55,730 bases of DNA from Treponema sp. (GTDB lineage: Bacteria > Spirochaetota > Spirochaetia > Treponematales > Treponemataceae), in assembly GCA_017449265.1 (NCBI GenBank), contig JAFSJW010000016.1, positions 1-55,730 on the forward strand. Direction: 5' to 3'. A model generated the notes under the pieces. That model did not search any database. It was not told the DNA's origin and saw only the letters and a list, made by a program, of their open reading frames with translations. Position numbers and translations under genes: made by a program. Positions 15,725-23,938 of the stretch are shown piece by piece (position 1 is the stretch's first letter; every line of letters starts with the position of its first letter).

Positions 15725-16840
15725 CTATTTTTTGATTCCGCCGGCTGCAGCTCTGTTCGGTGTGTAAATTTGCTCTATGTCCGAGTCCGAAAGGTCAAGC
15801 TTGTAGAACTTTTTGTAGAAATTCTTGATTTCCTGATTCATGTCAATATCGCTGAACAAATCAGGATGGTGCTCTTTTGCAAGCCAAAGCAGCGTAAGCG
15901 GGGAATCCGTGTTTGTAACATACCAGCGGTAAATTCCTAGAGGCATTTTGTAAACATGCTTTTCTTTTACCGCACGGATATTTGACCAGTCATAGTTCTG
16001 GAAGCTGTTGTTGTATAAATCTTCCGGAATCGCATCACTGAAATTCGTAATATAAATTCTGTCGGGATTCCAATTGTAGACTTCTTCTACCGTAACTTGC
16101 GGAGTTCCCTTGTTCACTGCGGCTACATTTTTTGCGCCAGAAGCCGTAATCCAATAATCACCCCATGTTTTTGTTCCTGGAATCTGAAGTGTTGTGCTGC
16201 TGTATTTGTGAATAATCATGGCAGAAGGCTTTTTTTCTTCCGGGATATTTCCGACTCGCTCCGCCACAAGTTTCTGAATCTTGTCCGCATATTCTTTGTA
16301 CGCGCTTGTGTCATATTTTGTTCCCATAACTTCGGCAAGTAAATCAATCCATGTAAAAATCGTTTCGACTGCATTAAAATCTTTTACATTAAGAGCAAAT
16401 CCGACGGCAGGAATTCCCGCCTGCGTCGCAACATCATAGTCTTCCATAACGCCTGTTGCATAGAGAACAACATCTGGCTTGAGTTTCAGAAGCTCCTCGG
16501 CGTTCAGCTGACCGTTCTTGCTGAATCCGCTCTCGATTTTTGAGATTTCAGGAACGACTTTTATGAGCATGGAATTTTCTGCCGCACTGATAATTGCAGG
16601 ATCCAGCCCGACAAGCTTATCCGTTCCGAACATGAGGCAGTAAGCGGAGGCAAGCGGCCAGACCGATGCGATTACAACTCGCTCCACCTTTTCCGGAAGA
16701 ACTACCGTATGCCCTACTTGGTCTACGATTGTCCTAGTTTTTGCAGAATCAGACTGAGAAGAAGTTTTCTTCTGGCATGATGTAAAAAAGAATGAAGCGC
16801 ATAACAAAATTCCTGCGATAGTTAAAAATGTTTTTTTCAT
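15725..16840 (-). CDS. FecB/BtuF-type chelate-binding lipoprotein, divergent copy
   Basis: This 371-residue lipoprotein (signal peptide ending FFFTSCQKK, Cys22) has a TroA/periplasmic-binding type III fold: RTIVDQVGHTVVLPEKVERV, an ELLKLKPDVVLYAT strand in the first lobe, and WNPDRIYITNF in the second. It is a clear paralogue of the protein at 20192-21298, including a shared tail (LDLSDSDIEQIYTPNRAA against VDLTDSDIQKIYSPARAA). Such proteins deliver iron-siderophore, haem or corrinoid ligands to FecCD-type permeases. It is transcribed divergently from the nitrogenase-like operon and shares its control region. Confidence 0.88.
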   Translation of the reverse strand: MKKTFLTIAGILLCASFFFTSCQKKTSSQSDSAKTRTIVDQVGHTVVLPEKVERVVIASVWPLASAYCLMFGTDKLVGLDPAIISAAENSMLIKVVPEISKIESGFSKNGQLNAEELLKLKPDVVLYATGVMEDYDVATQAGIPAVGFALNVKDFNAVETIFTWIDLLAEVMGTKYDTSAYKEYADKIQKLVAERVGNIPEEKKPSAMIIHKYSSTTLQIPGTKTWGDYWITASGAKNVAAVNKGTPQVTVEEVYNWNPDRIYITNFSDAIPEDLYNNSFQNYDWSNIRAVKEKHVYKMPLGIYRWYVTNTDSPLTLLWLAKEHHPDLFSDIDMNQEIKNFYKKFYKLDLSDSDIEQIYTPNRAAAGGIKK

Positions 16841-16861
16841 AATAAGATACCTTTAATATAT

Positions 16862-16947
16862 GTTAGATTCTGCTAACTTATAAGATTTGTTTCTTTTCGT
16901 CAATACAAACTTGACGAAAATATCTTTAAATGTTAGAAAATGCTAAT
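16862..16947. promoter_or_regulatory. Mirrored divergent promoters with paired operators
   Basis: Two palindromes lie 70 bp apart: GTTAG-ATTCTG-CTAAC (16862-16877, perfect) and GTTAG-AAAATG-CTAAT (16932-16947). Each lies over one of two divergent promoters. Plus strand: TTGACG (16911-16916), 17 bp, TAGAAA (16934-16939). Minus strand: TTGACG (16898-16903), 17 bp, TAAGTT (16875-16880). The symmetry indicates one repressor controlling both the binding protein and the nitrogenase-like operon. Confidence 0.75.
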
Positions 16948-16993
16948 TAAAGTTATAATACAGTATTAAAAGTTAGAGGTATTAAAAAGGAAA

Positions 16994-17752
16994 ATGATTA
17001 AAATCGCTATTTACGGGAAAGGCGGAATAGGAAAATCAACAACTACGGCCAATCTTTCTGCAGCATTGAGCAAAATGGGGCTGAAAGTTATGCAGATTGG
17101 TTGCGATCCAAAATCTGATTCAGTAAAAAATCTTTGTGGCGGACAAAAAATCACTTCTGTATTGGATGTTCTTAGAAGTAAAAAGCCTGAGGAAGTTAAG
17201 TTAGACGATTTAGTTCACATCGGCTATAACGGCGTTCTTTGCGTTGAGGCGGGCGGTCCTACTCCAGGAATCGGTTGCGCGGGGCGCGGAATTATCACGG
17301 CATTTGAAAAACTTGAGGAGCTTGATGCTTATGAAATTCATAAGCCCGATGTAGTTCTTTATGATGTTCTGGGAGATGTTGTTTGCGGCGGCTTTGCAAT
17401 GCCAATCCGCAATGGATACGCAGACCATGTGTTTATCGTTACAAGCGGCGAGATGATGGCTTTGTATGCGGCAAATAATATCGTCAGCGCAATCAAAAAT
17501 TTCGGAAACCGCGGATATGCGACTTATGCGGGCGTTATTTTGAATTCGCGCAATGTTGAGAATGAAATCGATGTCGTACAAAAAGCCCTTGATGAAATCG
17601 GCGGAGAAATAGTTCAGGTCGTGCCCCGGGACGGCGTTGTTCAGCTTTCTGAAAATCAGGGAAAAACAGTTATTGAGGCTTATCCTGATTCTCAGATGGC
17701 AAAAGTCTACGAAGAACTTGCAAAAAAAGTCGTGGAGAAATGCAATGTGTAG
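16994..17752 (+). CDS. NifH-like iron protein of a nitrogenase-like system
   Basis: This 252-residue P-loop ATPase of the NifH/BchL/CfbC superfamily has the P-loop GKGGIGKST (residues 8-16), both [4Fe-4S] ligand cysteines (Cys95 in GIGCAGRG, Cys131 in [10 protein letters not shown]), and switch regions GCDPKSDSV and DVLGDVV. It should form a homodimer that passes electrons to its partner proteins with ATP hydrolysis. It is shorter than true NifH (about 290 residues) because the C-terminal region is reduced. It overlaps the next gene by 8 bp (ATGTGTAG). No other nif genes are present, so dinitrogen fixation is unlikely. The substrate is unknown. Confidence 0.93.
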   Translation: MIKIAIYGKGGIGKSTTTANLSAALSKMGLKVMQIGCDPKSDSVKNLCGGQKITSVLDVLRSKKPEEVKLDDLVHIGYNGVLCVEAGGPTPGIGCAGRGIITAFEKLEELDAYEIHKPDVVLYDVLGDVVCGGFAMPIRNGYADHVFIVTSGEMMALYAANNIVSAIKNFGNRGYATYAGVILNSRNVENEIDVVQKALDEIGGEIVQVVPRDGVVQLSENQGKTVIEAYPDSQMAKVYEELAKKVVEKCNV

Positions 17753-19001
17753 TTGCCCGGAATTTGAAAAGACTTTGCAATATGTAAGCCCTGCTCACGG
17801 CGGCTGGGGCGTTATACGGGTGGCTGCCCTTGTTCCAGAAAGTCATCTTCTGTTCGTCTGCCCGTTCGCCTGCGGCCGTCACGGAGCTTTAGGCGGAATC
17901 ATAAACAAAATAAAAGACCGCGTTCACTATCTTTATATCGATGAGAGCGACATCGTTTCGGGAAACTATGAGAATCTGATTCCTGACGGCGTAAAAGAGC
18001 TGTTTGATTTTCTTGAGACTCGACCGAAAGTTCTTTATATCTTCGTGTCTTGCCTTGACGATTTGCTCGGAACTGACCACGAATCTTTGAACGAAGAGCT
18101 TTCTGAATTGTTCCCTGATGTTCATTTCGTTACGGCTCACATGAATCCGTTCAAGCAGGACACAAAAATTCCTCCTGCCGTGGGCTTGCAGATTTCGATT
18201 TACAGCATGTTTACGGAAAATCTTCCGAAGAAAAACCAAATCAACATGATTGGAAACAATGCATTCGTCTCTGAGGATTGTGAGCTTTATTCTTTGATGG
18301 AAAATGCAGGGTATAAAATCTGTCATCTGGGACTTTGCAAGAGTTTTGATGATTTTATGGCGATGCAGAAAAGCAATCTGAACCTGATTCTTCATCCATG
18401 TGCAAAGATAGCGGCGGAAAAAATGGAAAAAAACTGCGGCATTCCTTCGATGCTTGCGTTTAATACTTATGATATAGAAGAAATTGAGTCTTACTATCAT
18501 GCGATTGAAAAAAAACTCGGAATTAAATTTGCGGATTTTTCTGAAAATAAAAAACATGCCGCCGCATCGATTGAGCGCGTAAAAAATCTTGTGGGCGATT
18601 ATCCGCTCGTAATTGATTATCAGGCAGTTTTAAAGCCTTTTTCACTTGCGAAAGTTTTGGTTCAGGCCGGATTCAATGTGAAAATGATTTTCTGTGATGG
18701 AAGTGTGAGCGCATTTGAGAAAGAAAAATGCGCATGGCTTTTGGAAAAAGTTCCTGATTTGCAGATTATTTCTGCCCTTCACCCTGACAGCATAAAACTT
18801 GAGAATAAAATGCCTGAATCCCTTTGCATTGGATTTTCCGGTGGCTATCTCACAAAATCAGTTCATGTCGTTGATTTAATGGAGGATGAAGGTCTTTACG
18901 GATTTTGGGGAGTCGAAAAACTTATGGAAAAAATGGAAGAATCTTTCACTCATAAAACCGATGTAAACAAAATTATTGCAGGAGCTAAGTTGATTGTATG
19001 A
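17745..19001 (+). CDS. Nitrogenase component 1-like subunit, NifD-like
   Basis: This 418-residue protein of the oxidoreductase/nitrogenase component 1 family has candidate cluster ligands Cys39 and Cys43 ([11 protein letters not shown]) and Cys103 ([11 protein letters not shown]), the latter at the position of the third P-cluster cysteine of NifD. Cys2 and Cys4 sit at the extreme N-terminus. The usual first cysteine region is replaced by SPAHGGWG. I chose the ATG at 17745, which overlaps the NifH-like stop, because the upstream in-frame extension from 17637 lies entirely within the NifH-like gene. It forms a complex with the next gene product, with which it overlaps by 4 bp. No FeMo-cofactor ligands are recognisable. 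Confidence 0.85.
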   Translation: MCSCPEFEKTLQYVSPAHGGWGVIRVAALVPESHLLFVCPFACGRHGALGGIINKIKDRVHYLYIDESDIVSGNYENLIPDGVKELFDFLETRPKVLYIFVSCLDDLLGTDHESLNEELSELFPDVHFVTAHMNPFKQDTKIPPAVGLQISIYSMFTENLPKKNQINMIGNNAFVSEDCELYSLMENAGYKICHLGLCKSFDDFMAMQKSNLNLILHPCAKIAAEKMEKNCGIPSMLAFNTYDIEEIESYYHAIEKKLGIKFADFSENKKHAAASIERVKNLVGDYPLVIDYQAVLKPFSLAKVLVQAGFNVKMIFCDGSVSAFEKEKCAWLLEKVPDLQIISALHPDSIKLENKMPESLCIGFSGGYLTKSVHVVDLMEDEGLYGFWGVEKLMEKMEESFTHKTDVNKIIAGAKLIV

Positions 19002-20170
19002 GTAAACTTTGTGTTATGCTGCCGCCGTTCGCCCCTGATTATTCTGGAGCGGCTTCTGCTCTTTTTGAGCTTGGCGGAATGATTGTAATTCACGACGCTT
19101 CTGGTTGTACTGGAAATTACACGAGTTATGATGAACCGCGCTGGCTTGGAAGCCATGTGGCAGTTTATTGCTCAGGCTTGCGTCACATGGATGCTATTTT
19201 GGGCAACGATTATCTTCTCGTTGACAGAATAAAAGACGCGGCAAAAAGCATTAAGCCGAATTTCATAGCTGTTTTGGGAAGCCCTGTTCCAATGGTAATC
19301 GGAACGGATTTTGAAGGTCTTGCGAAAGAAATCGAGCATGAAACAGGAATTCCTTCAATCGGGCTTTCAACAAGAGGGCTTTCGTATTACGGAAAAGGCG
19401 TGAACGCTGCAATTATCTCGCTTATGAAAAAAGTCTGCCCGAAAAATCTTGATGAATCGAAAAAAAATGACGGCATAAATCTTTTGGGCATGACACCTCT
19501 TGATTTTGGAAAAGAGCCGAACCAGAAAGATTTTGTCGAACTTTTTGAAAAGAACGGAATCAAAGTGAACTGCTGTCTTTCGATGGATTGCACTTTTGAC
19601 CAATTTAAAAATTCCGTGTATTCAAAACTGAATGTGGTTGTCTCTCAGTCAGGCTACGACACAGCAGTTTTTATGAAACAAAAATACGGCATTCCGTTTG
19701 TCGTAGGAAGCCCGATGCTTATGGGAATGCAGATTCTTTCAAAAGTTCTGCCAGAGAAATTCACTTTCTGTCCGAAGCCTTTGGAAAATCCGAGCGAATC
19801 AAAAATATTGATTGCAGGCGAACAGGTGATTGCGAACACAATCCGCGATTATTTTGAAGCTCTAGGCGTGAAAAAAGGAAATGTCACTGTGGGAGTTTTG
19901 TTCGATTCAACAAAAGAGCTTCTGCGAAAAAATGACATCGTTGTAAAAGACGAAAAGGCTCTTCGGGATTTGCTGAATTCGGGAAACTATGAAAAAGTCG
20001 TTGCTGACCCGCTTGTGGAGCCGCTGATTACGAAAAAAACACATGAGAGCGGAATCAAATTTTATCCGCTTCCGCATGTGGCAATCTCAAGCAAAATCTA
20101 CTGGGATAAACCAGTCCGATTTGTTTGTGAGGAATTCTCGAATTTCATTCGGGATATTATAAAAAAATAG
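18998..20170 (+). CDS. Nitrogenase component 1-like subunit, NifK-like
   Basis: This 390-residue protein of the same superfamily has N-terminal PPFAPDYSGAASALFELGG, then IHDASGCTGNYTSY with Cys37 at the position of the second P-cluster cysteine of NifK, and VLGSPVPMVIGTDFEG where NifK has its third cysteine but here has Ser/Pro. Its cluster ligand set is therefore reduced compared with NifK. Later motifs (STRGLSYYGKGVNAAI, VVGSPMLMGMQ) resemble other nitrogenase-like proteins. It begins inside the ATGA overlap with the NifD-like gene and ends 21 bp before the binding-protein gene, which supports one operon. Confidence 0.85.
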   Translation: MSKLCVMLPPFAPDYSGAASALFELGGMIVIHDASGCTGNYTSYDEPRWLGSHVAVYCSGLRHMDAILGNDYLLVDRIKDAAKSIKPNFIAVLGSPVPMVIGTDFEGLAKEIEHETGIPSIGLSTRGLSYYGKGVNAAIISLMKKVCPKNLDESKKNDGINLLGMTPLDFGKEPNQKDFVELFEKNGIKVNCCLSMDCTFDQFKNSVYSKLNVVVSQSGYDTAVFMKQKYGIPFVVGSPMLMGMQILSKVLPEKFTFCPKPLENPSESKILIAGEQVIANTIRDYFEALGVKKGNVTVGVLFDSTKELLRKNDIVVKDEKALRDLLNSGNYEKVVADPLVEPLITKKTHESGIKFYPLPHVAISSKIYWDKPVRFVCEEFSNFIRDIIKK

Positions 20171-20191
20171 GAAACAGTCATAGGAGTTTTT

Positions 20192-21298
20192 ATGAAAAAA
20201 ATCATAGCTATTTTTTCAGCACTTTTTGTGCTTTTTGCTTTTTCTTCTTGCAACAAGAAGACGAGTTCACGGGACAAAGCTAAGGCTCAGACTCGAATCA
20301 TAAAAGACCACAATGGTCGTGAGGTTGAGATTCCTGCAGAAATCAACCGGATTGTAATTGGTTCGATTTTGCCGCTCGCTTCGGTTTACTGTATGTACAT
20401 GGGAAGCACCGAAAAACTGGTCGGGATGCATCCGTCTTCGATGGCAGCGGCAAAAAATTCTTATCTTGCCACAGTTTTCCCTGAAGTCACAAAAATAGAC
20501 TCGTCTTTTGTTCAGAACGGCGTGATTAATATAGAAGAATTGCTCAAACTTAAGCCGGATGTAGTTTTCTATTCTGCCACAAATGATGAGGAGCGACAGA
20601 TTTACGAGAATGCGGGAATTCCGGCCGTAGGATTCTCAACAGTTCTTTCGGGCTACAATTCGGTTGAAACTTATGCCGACTGGATTTCTCTTTTGGGTGA
20701 TATTTTTGGCGACACCGGGCGCGCAAGCAAAATCATTGAGGAAGGACGCAATGTTCAGAACAAGATTCTTGAGCGCGTGAACAAACTTGATGATTCTCAA
20801 AAACCTCGTGTCCTCATCCTTTTCAACTACGATGATTCAAACATGACTGCCGCCGGAAGCAACTTTTTCTCAGAATATTGGATTGGAACAGCCGGAGGAA
20901 TCAATGTGGCAAAAGATTTCAAAGGTCAGGGAAAAATCAACATGGAGCAAGTTTATGAATGGAATCCGGATATGATTTTCATTACGAATTTCAGCCCGCG
21001 CCTTGCGGAAGATTTGCTTGAAAATAAAATCGAAGGAACGGACTGGAGTCTGGTAAAAGCCGTAAAAGAAGGAAAAGTCTATAAATTTCCTCTCGGAATG
21101 TACCGCTGGTTCCCGCCAGCAAGCGACACACCTCTTGTTTTGCAGTGGCTCGCAACAAAAATGCAGCCGGAACTTTTCAAAGACATCGACATGGACAAGG
21201 AAATCAAAGATTACTACAAGAAGTATTATAGCGTTGATTTGACGGATTCTGATATTCAGAAAATTTACAGCCCGGCTCGTGCGGCGAGCGGAAAGTAA
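20192..21298 (+). CDS. FecB/BtuF-type chelate-binding lipoprotein, operon copy
   Basis: This 368-residue lipoprotein has a signal peptide ending FAFSSCNKK (Cys20) and a TroA-type fold with RIIKDHNGREVEIPAEINRI and ELLKLKPDVVFYSA in the first lobe and WNPDMIFITNF in the second. It is paralogous to the divergent copy at 15725-16840. It would present its ligand to the permease encoded 15 bp downstream. A GGAG ribosome binding site precedes the ATG. Ligand identity cannot be inferred from sequence; cofactor or metal chelates are the family's usual cargo. Confidence 0.9.
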   Translation: MKKIIAIFSALFVLFAFSSCNKKTSSRDKAKAQTRIIKDHNGREVEIPAEINRIVIGSILPLASVYCMYMGSTEKLVGMHPSSMAAAKNSYLATVFPEVTKIDSSFVQNGVINIEELLKLKPDVVFYSATNDEERQIYENAGIPAVGFSTVLSGYNSVETYADWISLLGDIFGDTGRASKIIEEGRNVQNKILERVNKLDDSQKPRVLILFNYDDSNMTAAGSNFFSEYWIGTAGGINVAKDFKGQGKINMEQVYEWNPDMIFITNFSPRLAEDLLENKIEGTDWSLVKAVKEGKVYKFPLGMYRWFPPASDTPLVLQWLATKMQPELFKDIDMDKEIKDYYKKYYSVDLTDSDIQKIYSPARAASGK

Positions 21299-21313
21299 AT
21301 ACCAGGAACTAAA

Positions 21314-22330
21314 ATGTTAATCGAAAACAAGAAACTAAAATCCTTATTCATCTTGATTTCATTCTTGCTGATTCCTCTTGTGGCGATTATTTGTCTTGGA
21401 ATCGGCAGGTACTCGCTTTCGCCATTGCAGATTTTGCAAAGTTTCGCAGATTCAATTCTAGGAAACAGCGGAGACACAGTGGCGAAAACCGTTATCTTCA
21501 AAGTACGACTCCCACGAATCTTACTTGCACTTGCAGCCGGGGCAGGGCTTGCCTGCTCAGGAACGGCATTTCAGGGACTTTTCTCAAATCCGCTTGCAAC
21601 CCCTGACACTCTTGGAGTTGCAAGCGGCTCATCTTTCGGAGCCGTCCTTGCGATGATGTTTCACTGGAACTTGCTTGGAATACAGGCCCTTGCACTGTGC
21701 TTCGGCCTTATCTCATGTTTTTTGACATATCAAATCAGCAGAATCAAAGGAAAATCTTCTATTATAATGATTATTCTTTCAGGAATGGTCATTTCATCGC
21801 TATTTCAGGCTTTGGTTTCAATCGTAAAATACATGGCAGACCCAGAAGACGAGCTTCCTTCAATCACATACTGGCTCATGGGGAGCATGTCAACCGTCAC
21901 ATATAAAAGTCTTCTCTTCGGCGTTCCCTTCATTTTTATCGGGCTTTGTATAATCTGGGCGTTGAAATGGCGGCTCAACATTCTTTCGCTCAATGAAGAC
22001 GAAGCAAAATCAATGGGAATGAACATAAAAATTCTTCGGCTTTTCATAATCATAGCCTCCTCTCTGATTACCGCTTCTGTAATCTCAATGTGCGGACAAG
22101 TCGGATGGGTAGGGCTTTTGATTCCTCATATAGCCCGAATGCTTTTGGGAAGCAACAATAAGTCAGTCGTTCCGCTGAGCATTTCTTTCGGAGCAATTTT
22201 TATGGTTATAATCGACACTTTTGCACGGAGCGCGTCTAGTGCTGAAATTCCAATTTCAATTCTTACGGCGATAATCGGTGCACCAGTATTCATCAGTCTT
22301 CTCAGAAAAACAGGAGGTGTTTGGGCATGA
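21314..22330 (+). CDS. FecCD-type chelate ABC transporter permease
   Basis: This 338-residue permease has about ten transmembrane helices and the FecCD/BtuC motifs RLPRILLALAAGAGLACSG, NPLATPDTLGVASGSSFGA and GQVGWVGLLIPHIARMLLG. It transports siderophores, haem, corrinoids or similar chelates across the inner membrane. It works as a homodimer with the ATPase encoded by the next gene, which overlaps by 4 bp. It is downstream of the nitrogenase-like subunits in the same operon. Confidence 0.94.
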   Translation: MLIENKKLKSLFILISFLLIPLVAIICLGIGRYSLSPLQILQSFADSILGNSGDTVAKTVIFKVRLPRILLALAAGAGLACSGTAFQGLFSNPLATPDTLGVASGSSFGAVLAMMFHWNLLGIQALALCFGLISCFLTYQISRIKGKSSIIMIILSGMVISSLFQALVSIVKYMADPEDELPSITYWLMGSMSTVTYKSLLFGVPFIFIGLCIIWALKWRLNILSLNEDEAKSMGMNIKILRLFIIIASSLITASVISMCGQVGWVGLLIPHIARMLLGSNNKSVVPLSISFGAIFMVIIDTFARSASSAEIPISILTAIIGAPVFISLLRKTGGVWA

Positions 22331-23118
22331 CATTTCAGGTAAAAAACGGCTCTTTCTCTTATGAATCGCGGCCGGTTTTGCGAAACATAAATTTTGAGCT
22401 TTCGGACGGAGAAATTCTTTGCGTCCTTGGCTCTAACGGAGTCGGAAAAACCACGCTCTTAAAATGTATGATGGGATTGCAAAAATGGAAGAGCGGAGAA
22501 ACTTTAATCGACGGAAAAGATATTTCGCAGCTTCCAATCAAAGAATTATGGAAGAAAATAGCCTATGTTCCGCAAGCAAAAAATTCCGCGTTCTCATTTT
22601 CAGCCCTCGACATGGTGACGATGGGACGAAGCGCGCATCTGGGAACTTTTTCACAGCCTACAAAAGAGGACGAAAAAATTGCCCTTGAAGCCATGGAATC
22701 ATGCGGAATAACATGGCTCAAAGACAAACTTTGTACGCAGATGAGCGGCGGCGAGCTTCAGATGGTTTTGATTGCCCGCGCGCTTACCGCAAATCCTCAG
22801 ATGCTTGTTTTGGACGAACCTGAGTCGAATCTTGATTTTAAGAACCAGCTTATAATTCTGAATGTAATTGAAAAACTCGCGCGAGAGAAAAATATTTGTG
22901 CAATCGTGAACACGCACTTTCCTGCACATGCAATGAAAATCGGGACAAAAGCACTTATTCTGAACAAAAATTCTGCTCCTATTTTTGGAAAAACAAGCGA
23001 AATCATAAATGAGGACAATATGCGCAGGACTTTCAATGTGCAAGTTCATATCAACGAATTTGATTACGAGAACAGACATTACCGAAGCGTAGAGCCTCTT
23101 TATGTGGTTGGGGCATGA
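22327..23118 (+). CDS. FecE-type chelate ABC transporter ATPase
   Basis: This 263-residue ATPase has Walker A (GSNGVGKTT), the Q-loop (YVPQAKNSAFSFSALDMV), signature MSGGELQMVLIARAL, Walker B (MLVLDEPESNLD) and a switch histidine (NTHFP). The signature is modified from the usual LSGGQxQR, as is common in FecE/BtuD relatives. The ATG lies inside the permease stop (ATGA), preceded by GGAGG. It closes the operon that starts at the NifH-like gene; the convergent rex gene follows. Confidence 0.93.
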   Translation: MTFQVKNGSFSYESRPVLRNINFELSDGEILCVLGSNGVGKTTLLKCMMGLQKWKSGETLIDGKDISQLPIKELWKKIAYVPQAKNSAFSFSALDMVTMGRSAHLGTFSQPTKEDEKIALEAMESCGITWLKDKLCTQMSGGELQMVLIARALTANPQMLVLDEPESNLDFKNQLIILNVIEKLAREKNICAIVNTHFPAHAMKIGTKALILNKNSAPIFGKTSEIINEDNMRRTFNVQVHINEFDYENRHYRSVEPLYVVGA

Positions 23119-23148
23119 AACTTGGCTGTAGTTCTTACGGTTGCAAGA

Positions 23149-23775
23149 CTACTTTTGTAGAGAACTTACCGCAAGCATCCCCGTAAGCACAACAACCGTA
23201 TTCACATGCTCCACGCGCACATCCTTTGGCACAGAAAGAACCGTGTTCGTGTAGTTCACTATGCCTTTTATTCCGCACGCAACGAGTCTGTCCGACATGA
23301 ACTGAGCCTTTTCGTCAGGAACGGCAAGCACGGCGTATTCAATTTTCAGCGAGCGGATTTTTTTCTCCAAATCAAGCGTGGCAAAAAGAGGAATCTCGCT
23401 TTTCATAATTTCGATTTTGTTGAAGTTGGTATCAAAACCAGCCACAAGCTCAAACGCGCTGCCTGCAAAAACAGATGATTCAAGAAGAGCCTCGCCCAGC
23501 TTTCCAAGCCCCACTATGCAGCAACGATGCTTATCGCTGCTGACGGAAGAAACTTGCAGAATCTCACAAATCGCATCGCGCAAAACATGTACATCGTAGC
23601 CGTTGCTCACTCCGTTGTGAAGTTCCAGGAGAGAGATGTCACGCCTTATTGTGGCCTCTCCCCAGCCTGTGAGCGCACTAAGCTCAATCGATGTGATTTT
23701 TGCCTTTTCTTGCTGAGAAAGAAGCCGTGCAAGCGTAAGAAGTCGTTTTTTTGATGGTGCAGGAATATTTTTCAT
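23149..23775 (-). CDS. rex: Redox-sensing transcriptional repressor Rex
   Basis: This 208-residue protein has the two Rex domains. The N-terminal winged helix (IPAPSKKRLLTLARLLSQ to LTGWGEATIRRDISLLE) binds DNA. The Rossmann domain has the dinucleotide motif CCIVGLGKLGEALLESS and the later segments VPDEKAQFMSDRLVACGIKG and IVNYTN, which shape the NADH site. Rex represses fermentative and redox genes until the NADH/NAD ratio rises. It ends 30 bp from the convergent FecE gene. Two Rex-like sites flank the serC promoter in this window. Sites at its own promoter were not recognised. Confidence 0.9.
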   Translation of the reverse strand: MKNIPAPSKKRLLTLARLLSQQEKAKITSIELSALTGWGEATIRRDISLLELHNGVSNGYDVHVLRDAICEILQVSSVSSDKHRCCIVGLGKLGEALLESSVFAGSAFELVAGFDTNFNKIEIMKSEIPLFATLDLEKKIRSLKIEYAVLAVPDEKAQFMSDRLVACGIKGIVNYTNTVLSVPKDVRVEHVNTVVVLTGMLAVSSLQK

Positions 23776-23804
23776 AGAAAAAATTGAAGCTTTTCAAAAA
23801 CTAA

Positions 23805-23843
23805 TAGAGCTGTTCGGAAATTTCAGGTTTCCGAACAGCTCTA
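23805..23843. repeat. Dispersed hairpin repeat, copy 2
   Basis: TAGAGCTGTTCGGAAA pairs perfectly with its complement across a 7-base loop. The arms match copy 1 at 8663-8701. Here it lies between divergent genes, 30 bp upstream of rex, so it is not a terminator of either flanking gene. Confidence 0.8.
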
Positions 23844-23903
23844 ATATATCACAGCTTCGATGAGAATTCTATCTGAATTCGGCTTCCGCCAGAATTACAC
23901 AAA

Positions 23904-23938
23904 TTGACAATAATTCTCAAATTGTGTTTTATATTATT
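23904..23938 (+). promoter_or_regulatory. Promoter of the ZnuC-like gene, suggesting leaderless mRNA
   Basis: TTGACA (23904-23909) and TTTTAT (23927-23932) are 17 bp apart, which places the transcription start at about 23939, the A of the likely ATG. No ribosome binding site is present. An imperfect palindrome, ACACAAATT...AAATTGTGT, overlaps the promoter and may be an operator. Confidence 0.55.

Noticed and set aside
17637..17744. Longer N-terminus for the NifD-like gene
   Set aside because: The extension lies fully inside the NifH-like gene; the ATG at 17745 in the short overlap fits operon structure and gives the family's usual start.
16994..20170. True nitrogen-fixation genes
   Set aside because: NifD/K-like proteins lack the full P-cluster ligand set and recognisable FeMo-co ligands, and no nifB, nifE or nifN is nearby.
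23805..23843. Terminator for rex or the ZnuC-like gene
   Set aside because: The hairpin is between the divergent 5' ends of both genes, so it cannot terminate either.
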